Of a stretch of 64,000 nt of DNA, positions 27,325-36,033 are shown one piece after another (positions within the stretch are counted from its first letter, which is position 1; each line of letters begins with the position of its first letter). Both the position numbers and the translations under genes were made by a program. The stretch comes from Alteromonas pelagimontana (lineage in GTDB: Bacteria > Pseudomonadota > Gammaproteobacteria > Enterobacterales > Alteromonadaceae), in assembly GCF_002499975.2 (NCBI RefSeq), contig NZ_CP052766.1, positions 4,250,190 to 4,314,189 of the forward strand, read 5' to 3'. The notes beneath the pieces were generated by a model. The model was not told the origin of the DNA. It made no database searches and saw nothing but the letters and a program-made list of their open reading frames with translations.

Positions 27325-27681
27325 ATGTCGGATGAAATTGCGGAGCTTCATGCTAAGACATTAATTGAAGTTATTGATCAGTCATCTCACTGGAAGTTAC
27401 ATCCAGAGAAAAAACCACCATTTACCAGTAAGGAAGAAGCCTTTCGTTACGTAGAAACCCACAATGAGCCGTTATGTGTGTATGTTCCGGTGGCAGAGAG
27501 TGACGATCATCACACTGTAAGAGTTACCTCGAGCGGCGACGACATGGTGTTCACCAATATAAGCTTTGAAGATCCTTCGGAGATCCGTATTCACTCCTCA
27601 CATTTAAAGCTAATTGAAAGTAGCATCACTGAAATGCTTAATGATCGTCTGCCTGAGGGTAAAAAAATCGCCTCATTCTAG
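27325..27681 (+). CDS. Unknown 118-residue protein
   Basis: A small cytoplasmic, acidic protein with no recognised family, signal peptide or membrane helix. It is predicted mixed alpha/beta: a helical start (IAELHAKTLIEVIDQ), a central strand-rich part (EPLCVYVPVAE, HHTVRVTSS), and a helical end (SSITEMLNDRL). A strong AAGGAG lies 7-8 nt before the ATG, which supports coding. It is a single gene between the frameshifted DUF945 gene and converging dgkA. No function can be proposed. Confidence 0.7.
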   Translation: MSDEIAELHAKTLIEVIDQSSHWKLHPEKKPPFTSKEEAFRYVETHNEPLCVYVPVAESDDHHTVRVTSSGDDMVFTNISFEDPSEIRIHSSHLKLIESSITEMLNDRLPEGKKIASF

Positions 27682-27739
27682 TTCTTTTTGCTGTTCTTTT
27701 TGACTGCTACACAAGGATGTGTCAGAAGAACTCTCGAGA

Positions 27740-28102
27740 TCAGGGGTAAACTAAAATCGTAAACCAACAAATAGCCGCTAAAATAAGCGCTACAAAAACG
27801 GCGGCCGAGGCGATGTTCTTGGCCTTCGCAATAAGCACATGAATTTCGGTGCTAACCCTGTCTGAAAGTGCTTCTATGGCTGAATTTAATAACTCAGTAA
27901 TGAGAACAATAAACAGGCAGATGATAAGTAGTAATCTTTCGGTAGTGGTAACATCTGCCATCATCGCTACAGGAACAAGAATTGCCATGGCCGCTAGTTC
28001 CTGGCGAATGGCAGCTTCACTACGAAATGCAGCAGTTAACCCCCTTATAGAATAAATTGTCGCAAAATATAATCTGGCTACACCGCGTTGTTTTGCTGTC
28101 AT
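27740..28102 (-). CDS. dgkA: Diacylglycerol kinase DgkA
   Basis: A 120-residue inner-membrane enzyme that phosphorylates diacylglycerol to phosphatidic acid and recycles lipid from osmoglucan and lipopolysaccharide modification. The family signatures are present: SEAAIRQEL (about 28-36), the catalytic segment ELLNSAIEALSDR (about 70-82) and KAKNIASAAVFVAL. It has three helices and the standard length. AAGGGAG precedes the ATG. It is a monocistronic gene by position. Confidence 0.92.
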   Translation of the reverse strand: MTAKQRGVARLYFATIYSIRGLTAAFRSEAAIRQELAAMAILVPVAMMADVTTTERLLLIICLFIVLITELLNSAIEALSDRVSTEIHVLIAKAKNIASAAVFVALILAAICWFTILVYP

Positions 28103-28279
28103 ACTCCCTTCACTTGCTAAACAAAGTATTGAACACTGCCTGTTGTCATGTTGCCCTTAAACTATGACATTCCCATGAATTGCCAGACGTCATCGCTTAA
28201 ATAGTTGGGTTCGGCAAGAACACAGAGCGGACATTACCGAACTCACTTTTTCAGTCGGCGTCGTTAAGGGTAAAACCAG

Positions 28280-28300
28280 GCGCGGCAAAAACGGCCGCGC
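28280..28300 (-). terminator. GC-rich hairpin past the asnB-like gene
   Basis: GCGCGGC and GCCGCGC pair around a 7-nt loop, about 90 bp after the operon's last stop codon. The U-run is weak (CTGGTTTTAC), so efficiency is uncertain. Confidence 0.45.
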
Positions 28301-28388
28301 GTTATGTTCAAGATGAAAACCTGATTCTCAGAATTTCATCAAATGGAGTATCCCGCACAAGGCGTACATTGCCTTTAAGCAGAAAGGC

Positions 28389-30398
28389 TCATACTACCCA
28401 CCCCATACTTTGGGCTTGTTCATAAGCATAAGTGGGAATATCACGTTCAATAAAGTGATGATGAAGGATCATAACGCCCAAAGCATGATTGAGAATGGCA
28501 TCAATCTGGACTTTATCACTTACCTCAGTGGCATCAGACTCCTGCTTTGTAACCAGTGATTCTAAATAATCAGCATCCAGCAACCCCGCAGCTTCGACTT
28601 GATCCCGGCTGGCGTACTTGTTCAACAAGGCCTTCAGCTTTTTCCATTTTGCATCATCGGTATGGGCAGGCGGTGCCATAAAAGCGAACTTCTCGCGTTT
28701 ATAAAGCGTTTCCGGCAACACCCCTTTCATAGCTTCACGTAACACATACTTTTCTTTACTGCCACGAATTCGCATATGGGGTGGCACTTGAACAGCAAAT
28801 TCCGCCAGTTTATGATCAAGAAATGGCGGCCTGGCTTCCATAGAATTAGCCATATCGACCCTATCGCCACCCCATGTCAAAATCTGGCCCTCTAACATTG
28901 TCTTTATCCACACGTATTGGGCCTTATCTAATGGATGTCTTTGTGTTAAATAATGGCTATCCAGCTTACTGGCTATGGCCGTTCCCGGCTCGTAATCGAC
29001 TAAGTTCTTACGATGCTCTGGGTGAATAAGCTGTCTTGCATGGTCCGAACACCCCAACCAGGGCTGCAAGCAACTGGGAGTAAATCCAATTTTACTGTCA
29101 AGATCGGCTGAGGCGTATTCTTCTTTGGGCAGCATCGCGCCTTTAAACAATGCATTTGAGGTTTCCAGGGAACGTCGCCACTCGATAGCCTGGTCGGCGT
29201 CAAGCCCTTCCATTCCATGCAGATACATGTCCTGTCGGAATGCGGGATACCCCGCAAATAATTCATCCGAGCCTTCCCCGGTAAGCACCACTTTATAATT
29301 TACATGGCGAACTTGCTGACTCATCATTAACTTTGCCACTGCCAGCGTGTTATAGATAGTGCGTTCGGTATGCCAGATAGTGCGCGCAAAATTGTTGTAC
29401 AGCAAATCGGCATTTAGTGTGAGGATTTCCTGATCGGCGTTAACTGATTCCGCCATTTCGGTGGCAATTTCAGACTCATCATAATCAGCGTTGTCAAAGC
29501 TGATGGTAAAGGCTTTAAGCGGCTCTTGGGAATATTGCGAAGCAAGTCCTAAGATTGCGCAAGAATCAATGCCCCCCGAAAGATAGCACCCCACAGGAAC
29601 ATCGGCATTTAACCGCAGTTGCACCGCTTCCAGTAATTCGCGCCGCACGCCATCAATATAGTAGTCATCAGCCTTTGTATCGCGGGTACCGATCACCGGA
29701 AAATCCATGTCCCAATATTTATGCGTCTCGACATTCAGGCGACCATCCTGGCGCGTAATTCTAAGCATATGTCCAGGCTCAACCTGCTGAATGCCTTTAA
29801 ACGCGGTGGTACCGGGAACCATGACTTGAATAAGCTGATGAAACAATCCTTCTGAGTCAAGCTCAGGGGTGACGTCAGGATGCGCAAGAATCACTTTCAC
29901 TTCAGAGCCAAAAATTAGCGCGTTTTGCGTTTGAGTCCAGTACAGGGGTTTTACTCCAAACCTGTCTCGCACCAAATACATGCAGTCTTCCCGCTCATCA
30001 TATAACGAGAAAGCAAACTCCCCCCGCAGCTGCTTGAGCGTTTCATTTATGCCACAGTGGCGAAAAAGCGTGGGTAGGATTTCCGAATCGCTTTTACTGA
30101 TAAACTCTACTCCTTGGGCGGCTAAGTCGGTGCGGATCCGCTGGTAACCGTAAAATTCACCATTATGCACACACATAGTTTGCCCGCCATCCAACCAAAA
30201 AGGTTGACGTCCCCGGCTTTCGTTCAAGTCGTTAATGGTCAGCCGGGCGTGGCTCATCCCCACTCCCATATCAGCCGGATTACAATAACCATAATTATCC
30301 GGCCCGCGGTGGTTCATCATCGCCGCCATATTTACCAGCGTCTGTGAATCAATTGGCTGAGATTTTCTAGAGGCAAAAACGCCTGCAATGCCACACAT
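28389..30398 (-). CDS. AsnB-type glutamine-dependent amidotransferase
   Basis: A 669-residue class-II amidotransferase. The N-terminal glutaminase domain starts with the catalytic Cys2 (MCGIAGVF) and has HRGPDNYG, VHNGEFYGY and KSDSEILPTLF. The C-terminal synthetase domain carries the ATP PP-loop LSGGIDSCAILG (about 275) and the later motif GEGSDELFAGYP (about 378). It is the last gene of the 33447-28389 operon, 18 nt after the carbamoyltransferase, with AAAGGGG before the ATG. E. coli AsnB is about 555 residues, so this is a longer form. It may make asparagine, or amidate another carboxylate, which the unusual neighbours favour. Confidence 0.85.
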   Translation of the reverse strand: MCGIAGVFASRKSQPIDSQTLVNMAAMMNHRGPDNYGYCNPADMGVGMSHARLTINDLNESRGRQPFWLDGGQTMCVHNGEFYGYQRIRTDLAAQGVEFISKSDSEILPTLFRHCGINETLKQLRGEFAFSLYDEREDCMYLVRDRFGVKPLYWTQTQNALIFGSEVKVILAHPDVTPELDSEGLFHQLIQVMVPGTTAFKGIQQVEPGHMLRITRQDGRLNVETHKYWDMDFPVIGTRDTKADDYYIDGVRRELLEAVQLRLNADVPVGCYLSGGIDSCAILGLASQYSQEPLKAFTISFDNADYDESEIATEMAESVNADQEILTLNADLLYNNFARTIWHTERTIYNTLAVAKLMMSQQVRHVNYKVVLTGEGSDELFAGYPAFRQDMYLHGMEGLDADQAIEWRRSLETSNALFKGAMLPKEEYASADLDSKIGFTPSCLQPWLGCSDHARQLIHPEHRKNLVDYEPGTAIASKLDSHYLTQRHPLDKAQYVWIKTMLEGQILTWGGDRVDMANSMEARPPFLDHKLAEFAVQVPPHMRIRGSKEKYVLREAMKGVLPETLYKREKFAFMAPPAHTDDAKWKKLKALLNKYASRDQVEAAGLLDADYLESLVTKQESDATEVSDKVQIDAILNHALGVMILHHHFIERDIPTYAYEQAQSMGWVV

Positions 30399-30416
30399 AG
30401 TTTCCCCTTTCCTAAT

Positions 30417-31490
30417 CTATACAATATCCAATACGCGTTCTGCCCGGCGTACTAAGCAGGTTAACAGCGCTTGGCGCAGAAATACGGCACCGCGCGCCTG
30501 TGCGAAATACCAGTTGTGGGCTGTGTTGTCCAAGCTTCGACACAGCTCAGCGCCACGGGCGAGTGGGTGTAACACAATGGCGCCCTTTTTTAGCGGCGAG
30601 TCGCTGTTGATCGCGAATTGATTGCCGTATTGGTTAAATGAATTTCCCTCCCATGCAATGGCGTTGATGTACACCACATCGGCATCAGGCAGGACTTTTT
30701 GTAAATTGTCAGAAGTTTGTATATTGAGACCCGACTGGACCAGAGATTCCAGTTGCCCTTTATCAAACATCTCATTTTGCTGTTGGTCGTTAACAATGGT
30801 GACTTGACTAAAGCACTCAGGAAACAACGCCACCAGTTTTAGTAAGCTGCGCACAGTACGCATTTTGGAGGGTAAACCAATAAGGCAAAGGTTTATCTTT
30901 TCACCTCCGGGATCTGCTATCAGAGAAGGCTTCCATTTTAAAATAGTATAAAGATCAGCGAATGCCTGGGTAGGATGTTCATCAGTACCATTACCGGCAT
31001 TGATAATAGGAATCCGCAGCGCCCCCATCATGTCCCGAACCGAGTTCGCGTTAGTATCTCGCAGTACTACACAGTCGCCATAGTTGTTAAACATCTCTCC
31101 TACATCTGCCAGACTTTCTCCTTTCGCCAGACCGGTGGTGGAGCGATCGGTGATTGACATAATGTCACCACCTAGCCGATGCCATGCACTTTCGAATGAT
31201 AAGCGGGTTCGGGTACTGGGCTCGTAAAAAGCGGATATTAGTATCTGACCCTGTAACGATGTGCCGAAGCGGTCCGGATTCGCTTCGTACTTTGCTGCCA
31301 GGCGAAATATCTGCAACAGCTCTTCGCGATCGAACTGATCTGCCGAATAAACATGCTTATTAGTGAGTTTGCTAAGATGATCTCCATCTTCTTGTATTGC
31401 CCGCAGCAGAGATTTGGGGTGCGCGTTACCATAAACATCTGGCCGTTCGCGATTGAAATTAACGACCGCTTCAAGCTCCGCTCTTACCAT
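30417..31490 (-). CDS. Carbamoyltransferase, PyrB-like with altered acceptor site
   Basis: A 357-residue aspartate/ornithine carbamoyltransferase-family enzyme. The carbamoyl-phosphate site is kept: FYEPSTRTRLSFES (STRT loop), the Lys of GLAKGES, Arg in VVLRD, DEHPTQAF, and Arg in SKMRTVRSL. The 230s loop that in E. coli PyrB holds aspartate (MTRVQKER) reads INAIAWEG here, so both the Arg and the Gln are gone, and HPLPR is HPLAR. It is therefore unlikely to be the pyrimidine enzyme. The start ATG overlaps the stop of the 40-residue gene. Its acceptor substrate is unknown. There is an N-terminal extension of about 45 residues compared with PyrB. Confidence 0.82.
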   Translation of the reverse strand: MVRAELEAVVNFNRERPDVYGNAHPKSLLRAIQEDGDHLSKLTNKHVYSADQFDREELLQIFRLAAKYEANPDRFGTSLQGQILISAFYEPSTRTRLSFESAWHRLGGDIMSITDRSTTGLAKGESLADVGEMFNNYGDCVVLRDTNANSVRDMMGALRIPIINAGNGTDEHPTQAFADLYTILKWKPSLIADPGGEKINLCLIGLPSKMRTVRSLLKLVALFPECFSQVTIVNDQQQNEMFDKGQLESLVQSGLNIQTSDNLQKVLPDADVVYINAIAWEGNSFNQYGNQFAINSDSPLKKGAIVLHPLARGAELCRSLDNTAHNWYFAQARGAVFLRQALLTCLVRRAERVLDIV

Positions 31491-31606
31491 AATGATTTAC
31501 CTTTCATATCCCGTAGTAACCAGTACACTAGCAGTACCGGACTACAACAACTCGCCAATAGACAGGCATACACTAAGGCGGTAAGCATCAGTTCACTGAT
31601 ATACAT
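31484..31606 (-). CDS. 40-residue single-helix membrane peptide
   Basis: ATG at 31606 follows the symporter stop by 3 nt, with AAGGGG about 6 nt upstream, and the frame ends in TAA overlapping the carbamoyltransferase ATG. The peptide begins MYISELMLTALVYACLLASC, has one hydrophobic helix with three Cys, and ends in the charged tail RDMKGKSLW. The exact fit between two genes and the good ribosome site make it a likely real gene. Small partner subunits are known for some SSS symporters (for example MetS with MetP); a similar role is inferred. Confidence 0.7.
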   Translation of the reverse strand: MYISELMLTALVYACLLASCCSPVLLVYWLLRDMKGKSLW

Positions 31607-31609
31607 GCT

Positions 31610-33022
31610 CTACCCCTTAAGCTCGTGCCATTGAAATTCAACGTTACCTTTACGAATACCGATTTGGCAGCAAACTAAAGACACTGCACAGGAAACGATG
31701 GCCGCAACATAAAAGCCGATAATAAAATATCCCGCCAAGCCACAGACGGTGCCTGATAACATAGAGACACCAGCCCATCTTCCGGCCAGTTTCGGCTGAT
31801 AGAGCCCATATACGATGGGCCAGATAGTTGAGGCCACAAATGCGCCAGTAAAATTTAGCAGCGCTCCCAGTGTGGCTAATTTGAATGCGGCGACTACCCA
31901 CGTAGCTACGCCTAGTGCTACTACGATACAACGATTTGCACGGAGCAATTGTTGCGAAGACGCTGCAGGATGAATAAGCTTTTTATAAATATCCTGCGTC
32001 AGCAGGTCTGAAGTCGCTGCCAGCAAGGAATCCATACTTGAAGCCAGTGCGGAAAAAACAATAATGAAAATGACTACAGCTCCGGCACTGCCAAGAAGTT
32101 TAGCTGCCACCATGGGACCAACCATATCTGCGCTGGGTGGCGCCAGGTTTAGTGAACTGGCGGCTAAAGCGATAAAGCCAGTAACAATAGGAATGGGAAA
32201 CCACAGCAAACCAGCAGTTAAGTACGAACGTTTTCCGACTCCGTCAGCAAAAGCAAACGCGCGTGACCACCAAACATTTGAGTGAAAAATTTCACCAATA
32301 CCGAAAAATATATTGTTGAAAAAAAACATGATAGCCGCAGGAAACAACAGGTTGAGCAACTCTGGTTGTTGTTGGGTCAACGTGGTATGCATGGTGTCAA
32401 AGCCGACTTTCTCTATACCTATCCAGGCTACAATTACCACTCCGGTTATTATGATGAGAGTTTGTAGAAAGTCAGTGGCAATAACTGCTTTTAGCCCGCC
32501 CAATAGCGTATAGCCAACGCAAATAATGAGAATTGCAGTCATACCCGTCATATAATCCAGACCGCTTAACGACGAAAGTAACAATCCGCCAGCCATACCT
32601 AAACTGACTAGCCAACCCACTGCATAACATAACGAAATGATCATAAACATTGCCCAGGCAAATCGACCATAACGACGAAAGATAAAGTCGCCGCTGGTAA
32701 AACCTTCTGGTAACAAGGCCTTGATTCGTGCAGCTAGAGGAGCAAACAGAATGAGACCTAAAGCGGCCATGCTGTACCCTAACATGCCCCATACGCCAAA
32801 CTGGTAAGTGAGTTGAGGCGCAACCAGGGTAGTATTACTTGTGATCCACGTTGCCATTGCCGTTGCCGTTGCCATAGCAAAGCCGACGTTTCTGCCAGCA
32901 AGGGCATAATCTTCAATAGTGCGATTATTACGACCTAAATACCAACCCCAGCAGATCCACACAACGCCAAACGCGATGAGAATCCCTATTGCAGTGGGCG
33001 CACTGAGCATAAAGTCCGTCAT
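31610..33022 (-). CDS. Sodium:solute symporter (SSS family)
   Basis: A 470-residue inner-membrane transporter with about 13 helices. SSS hallmarks: an N-terminal polar segment RTIEDYALAGRNVGFAMATA, WITSNTTLV, and a late GLKAVIATDFLQT and SALASSMDSLLAATSDLLTQDI. The last motif contains the Na2-site Ser pair of the LeuT-fold symporters. It somewhat resembles urea-type (Dur3) members, but the substrate cannot be fixed. It is coupled by ATGA overlap to the gene before and followed by the 40-residue peptide. I infer that it imports the compound used by the two downstream enzymes. Confidence 0.85.
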   Translation of the reverse strand: MTDFMLSAPTAIGILIAFGVVWICWGWYLGRNNRTIEDYALAGRNVGFAMATATAMATWITSNTTLVAPQLTYQFGVWGMLGYSMAALGLILFAPLAARIKALLPEGFTSGDFIFRRYGRFAWAMFMIISLCYAVGWLVSLGMAGGLLLSSLSGLDYMTGMTAILIICVGYTLLGGLKAVIATDFLQTLIIITGVVIVAWIGIEKVGFDTMHTTLTQQQPELLNLLFPAAIMFFFNNIFFGIGEIFHSNVWWSRAFAFADGVGKRSYLTAGLLWFPIPIVTGFIALAASSLNLAPPSADMVGPMVAAKLLGSAGAVVIFIIVFSALASSMDSLLAATSDLLTQDIYKKLIHPAASSQQLLRANRCIVVALGVATWVVAAFKLATLGALLNFTGAFVASTIWPIVYGLYQPKLAGRWAGVSMLSGTVCGLAGYFIIGFYVAAIVSCAVSLVCCQIGIRKGNVEFQWHELKG

Positions 33023-33447
33023 CCATACACCTTTTGAGCATGAAACAGCGTGTATAGTAAATAGCAGAACATAAGGAATCCCAGTCCAAACAATGCACCA
33101 GCAGATTTCAACGAAAAGTGCTGCACTCTAATGTCTGACACTTTAATGGTTTTGGCGGTAGAGGTAAGAAATACGGAATAATTGCCACTGCTTAGGCCGC
33201 TTAACACCCAGCCTTGGTCAGCGATTACCGGATAGGACGCGATCTCTTCTTCATTTACGCCTTTTACACTAAGCGTATTGTATTTCGCATAGTCCGCGTG
33301 CCAGGGAATAGTCACTGTGCCATCACGGGTAGTTTGCTTTTCTACATTTTTATTGGCAGCGCTGGCATTAGAAGTAAGGAACATTATCCAGACAACAACG
33401 AAAAAGCATAAACAACGGCTGTGAGCAGGCAATTTTCCTGAGATCAT
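33019..33447 (-). CDS. Exported Ig-like protein with C-terminal membrane anchor
   Basis: A 142-residue protein: signal peptide (about 1-30, ending SNASA), an extracytoplasmic beta-rich domain (about 35-108; DGTVTIPWHADY, GWVLSGLSSGNYSVFLTS) and one C-terminal helix (about 115-135). No family is recognised. It is the first gene of the operon; AGAAGGG precedes the ATG, and its stop overlaps the symporter start (ATGA). Position suggests a periplasm-facing partner of the transporter. That is inference. Confidence 0.72.
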   Translation of the reverse strand: MISGKLPAHSRCLCFFVVVWIMFLTSNASAANKNVEKQTTRDGTVTIPWHADYAKYNTLSVKGVNEEEIASYPVIADQGWVLSGLSSGNYSVFLTSTAKTIKVSDIRVQHFSLKSAGALFGLGFLMFCYLLYTLFHAQKVYG

Positions 33448-33496
33448 TTTGGCCCTTCTCTCAAGTTAAGCGTTAGACTACTAATAATTAGAGTTA

Positions 33497-33522
33497 TACG
33501 CAAAATAATTATATATTGCGTA
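33497..33522 (-). promoter_or_regulatory. Operator-like dyad upstream of the symporter operon
   Basis: TACGCAA (33497-33503) and TTGCGTA (33516-33522) form an exact inverted repeat with a 12-bp AT-rich spacer, 50-75 bp upstream of the operon's first ATG. The spacing, nearly two helical turns centre to centre, suits a dimeric regulator. No regulator gene is adjacent. Confidence 0.5.
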
Positions 33523-33858
33523 AATTGGAGACCGAATAATCTAATGTTAATGCTGTAAGTCTATTGGAAGAAGAACGCTCGACTCCAAATCAGCAAAAAT
33601 CAGAACTGAAAAATTTGCTCTCATTCAACGCTTATAGAATTGAGTAATGCTAAAATGTTTTGATTACCATCTTCATTGCTTAAGTGGTGATTGGAGTGGT
33701 GCATCAACGATATTGCGAGTTTGGGAGGGTGAATAATAAACAAACAAAAGTTGCATTTTCCTGGCCACACCAGGTGAAGTATTTATTGTTCCGAATGCGT
33801 GTACCTGCAGGGCAACCGCATGAGTGAGCGAAAAACGATCAGCTGTGAAAATATGTAA

Positions 33859-33950
33859 AAGTTTCTTATCCGAAACGCCGTAAAATCATCCGCGATGACT
33901 CTGCTGGAGCATCCATCCTCCAGAAGTTCTGGCTAAGAAACCTCCACTTA
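33859..33950 (+). repeat. Dispersed hairpin repeat B3
   Basis: B-family copy with TTATCCGAAACGCCGTAAAA and CTGCTGGAGCATCCATCCTCCAGAAG. It lies just past the 3' end of the glutamate-synthase-like gene, within the gene-free stretch 33448-34058, which otherwise contains only the operon's upstream region. Confidence 0.75.
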
Positions 33951-34058
33951 TCCCAGTGCTCAGTTTCTTCAAACTCTTATCATAAAAGCAGAACGACGTA
34001 CGAAATCGTCAACCACCGCCTGCCAGTCGGGTCTTAGAAATAGCCCGAACGCGATCAT

Positions 34059-35687
34059 TCACACCGCTTTGGTTTCTTCTGCAATTTTCGCCAGGTGGCT
34101 GGCAGGCATAAAGCTTTCCGCGCTCGCTTCTTGCACATGCAGTTTGTAGGCTTCTGGCACATCATTGCCAAGCATGCTACCCCGTTTAACTAGCGGAAAG
34201 ATTTCGTCATAACGTTTGATATTCTGTTGATCAACACGCCGAAAAATATGAGTCCGGTTAAGATCGTGGGGCGATTGATGCCCGGTGGATGAGAGAAGAT
34301 CGACAAGGGAATGAATGGTTTTCTTTTGAAACCGGTACACTCGCTCAGACTTATCTGCCACATCCAGCCCTTTTATCAGTTTAGGATCTTGTGTGGCCAC
34401 CCCAGTCGGACAACGGTTCGTATTGCAGGACAGCGACTGCACACAACCCAGCGCTAGCATCATTCCTCTGGCGCTGTTACACACATCCGCGCCTAAACTT
34501 AAGTTTTGCACTAAATGAAATGCCGTAAAAATTTTCCCCGCAGCAATAATTTTAATATGTTTACGTAAATCAAAACCGATTAAACAGTCATCTACAAACG
34601 CCAGCGCTTCGCGCAACGGAAACCCTACAGAATTAGAATATTCCAGGGGTGAAGCACCAGTTCCGCCCTCCCCTCCATCCACAGTGATAAAGTCCGGATA
34701 TACACCGGTTTGATGCATGGCTTTGCAAATGGCGATAAACTCACTCTTTCTCCCCAACGACAACTTGAATCCCACCGGCTTGCCACCGCTGAGTTCTCGC
34801 AATTCGGTGATGTAATCCATCATCTCCAGCGGCGTTGCAAAGGCTGAATGACGAGGCGGAGAATCTACACGGGTGCCCGGTTCTACTATGCGAATAGCAG
34901 CTATTTCCGGCGTATTTTTATGTGCAGGTAAAATACCGCCGTGACCGGGTTTGGCTCCTTGAGACAGTTTTATTTCGATCATTTTTACGTTTGGCAGCGT
35001 CGCTCTTTCTTTAAACAGCTGTGGGTTAAAAGTGCCGTCTTTGTTGCGACAGCCAAAGTAGGCTGTGCCAATCTGCCAAACAAGATCACCGCCATTATCC
35101 AAGTGATACGGGGTTAGCCCACCCTCGCCCGTATTATGAGAAAAATTGCCCTTTTTGGCGCCTTTGTTTAATGCTGTTACCGCCGCGCCACTTAAACTGC
35201 CAAAGCTCATTGCTGAAATATTGAAAAGGCTGGCACTATAAGGTTGTTTACACTGAGGGCCGCCAATGATGACCCTAGGATCACAGTCCATTTCTTCAAC
35301 ATCCATGGCTGAAAGCGAATGACCAATCCACTCATACCCGTCCTGGTATGTGTCCAACCGTGTACCAAACGACAAGGTATCGAGACTATCCTTGGCGCGC
35401 TGGTAAACAATGGACCGAAACATACGGTTTATTGGGCGACCTTCTGTATCGGATTCAAGAAGATACTGCTGCAGGTAGGGACGGAGACTTTCCGCTGTCC
35501 ATCGCATGCGACCAATTAGAGGATAGTTTCTCAAAATAGCATGTTTTTTCTGTAAACTATCAAACACTGCAAATACCATTAATGTGCCGGTGAGCAACAG
35601 GAAAACCCAGGCGACAGGCCAGATTAAACCGACTAATACGTTACTTATGAGTAATAATATGAGTACTGCCAGAATGAGATTTCTCAC
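34059..35687 (-). CDS. FMN-binding glutamate synthase domain protein
   Basis: A 542-residue protein: two N-terminal membrane helices (about 3-45), then a GltB-type FMN/glutamate-synthase barrel. Seen are NISAMSFGSLSGAAV, SHNTGEGGLTPYH, KLSQGAKPGHGG, TVDGGEGGTGASP and the Cys cluster CVQSLSCNTNRCPTG, which matches the 3Fe-4S Cys spacing of glutamate synthase. The glutaminase domain of true GltB is absent, so it resembles the YerD-type stand-alone proteins whose electron acceptor and substrate are not well defined. GTG start follows AAGGAG. Monocistronic. Confidence 0.87.
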   Translation of the reverse strand: MRNLILAVLILLLISNVLVGLIWPVAWVFLLLTGTLMVFAVFDSLQKKHAILRNYPLIGRMRWTAESLRPYLQQYLLESDTEGRPINRMFRSIVYQRAKDSLDTLSFGTRLDTYQDGYEWIGHSLSAMDVEEMDCDPRVIIGGPQCKQPYSASLFNISAMSFGSLSGAAVTALNKGAKKGNFSHNTGEGGLTPYHLDNGGDLVWQIGTAYFGCRNKDGTFNPQLFKERATLPNVKMIEIKLSQGAKPGHGGILPAHKNTPEIAAIRIVEPGTRVDSPPRHSAFATPLEMMDYITELRELSGGKPVGFKLSLGRKSEFIAICKAMHQTGVYPDFITVDGGEGGTGASPLEYSNSVGFPLREALAFVDDCLIGFDLRKHIKIIAAGKIFTAFHLVQNLSLGADVCNSARGMMLALGCVQSLSCNTNRCPTGVATQDPKLIKGLDVADKSERVYRFQKKTIHSLVDLLSSTGHQSPHDLNRTHIFRRVDQQNIKRYDEIFPLVKRGSMLGNDVPEAYKLHVQEASAESFMPASHLAKIAEETKAV

Positions 35688-36033
35688 CTAGACTCCTTAA
35701 TAATATTCTTTATTGTCATGGATATGGCTTGTGCAATGTTACAGATCATTCTTCCTGCTTCAGCCAATCCGACGAACTACGACTAAAGGGGGATTTTTGG
35801 AAACAGTTTTTACAGATAGGATAAAACCCTTACATTGCATTTACTATAAAGTGACCAGTGGATGGTCGTACTGTACTTAATTTTACACTTTCATCGTATT
35901 ACTTCAGTTATCATCAAGCAAATAACGCGTTTTTCGCCTTACAGCATGTTACCTTAGCGTTATGCGTAACTGGATTTTTAATACTTTCCGCGTGGTGTAA
36001 TTCACGTACGGTTTACGGAGACATTTTTTCTTT
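35688..36033. other. Gene-free stretch, 346 bp
   Basis: Divergent promoter region between the glutamate-synthase-like gene and the lipase-like gene. No coding frame or strong dyad is supported. Confidence 0.4.
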
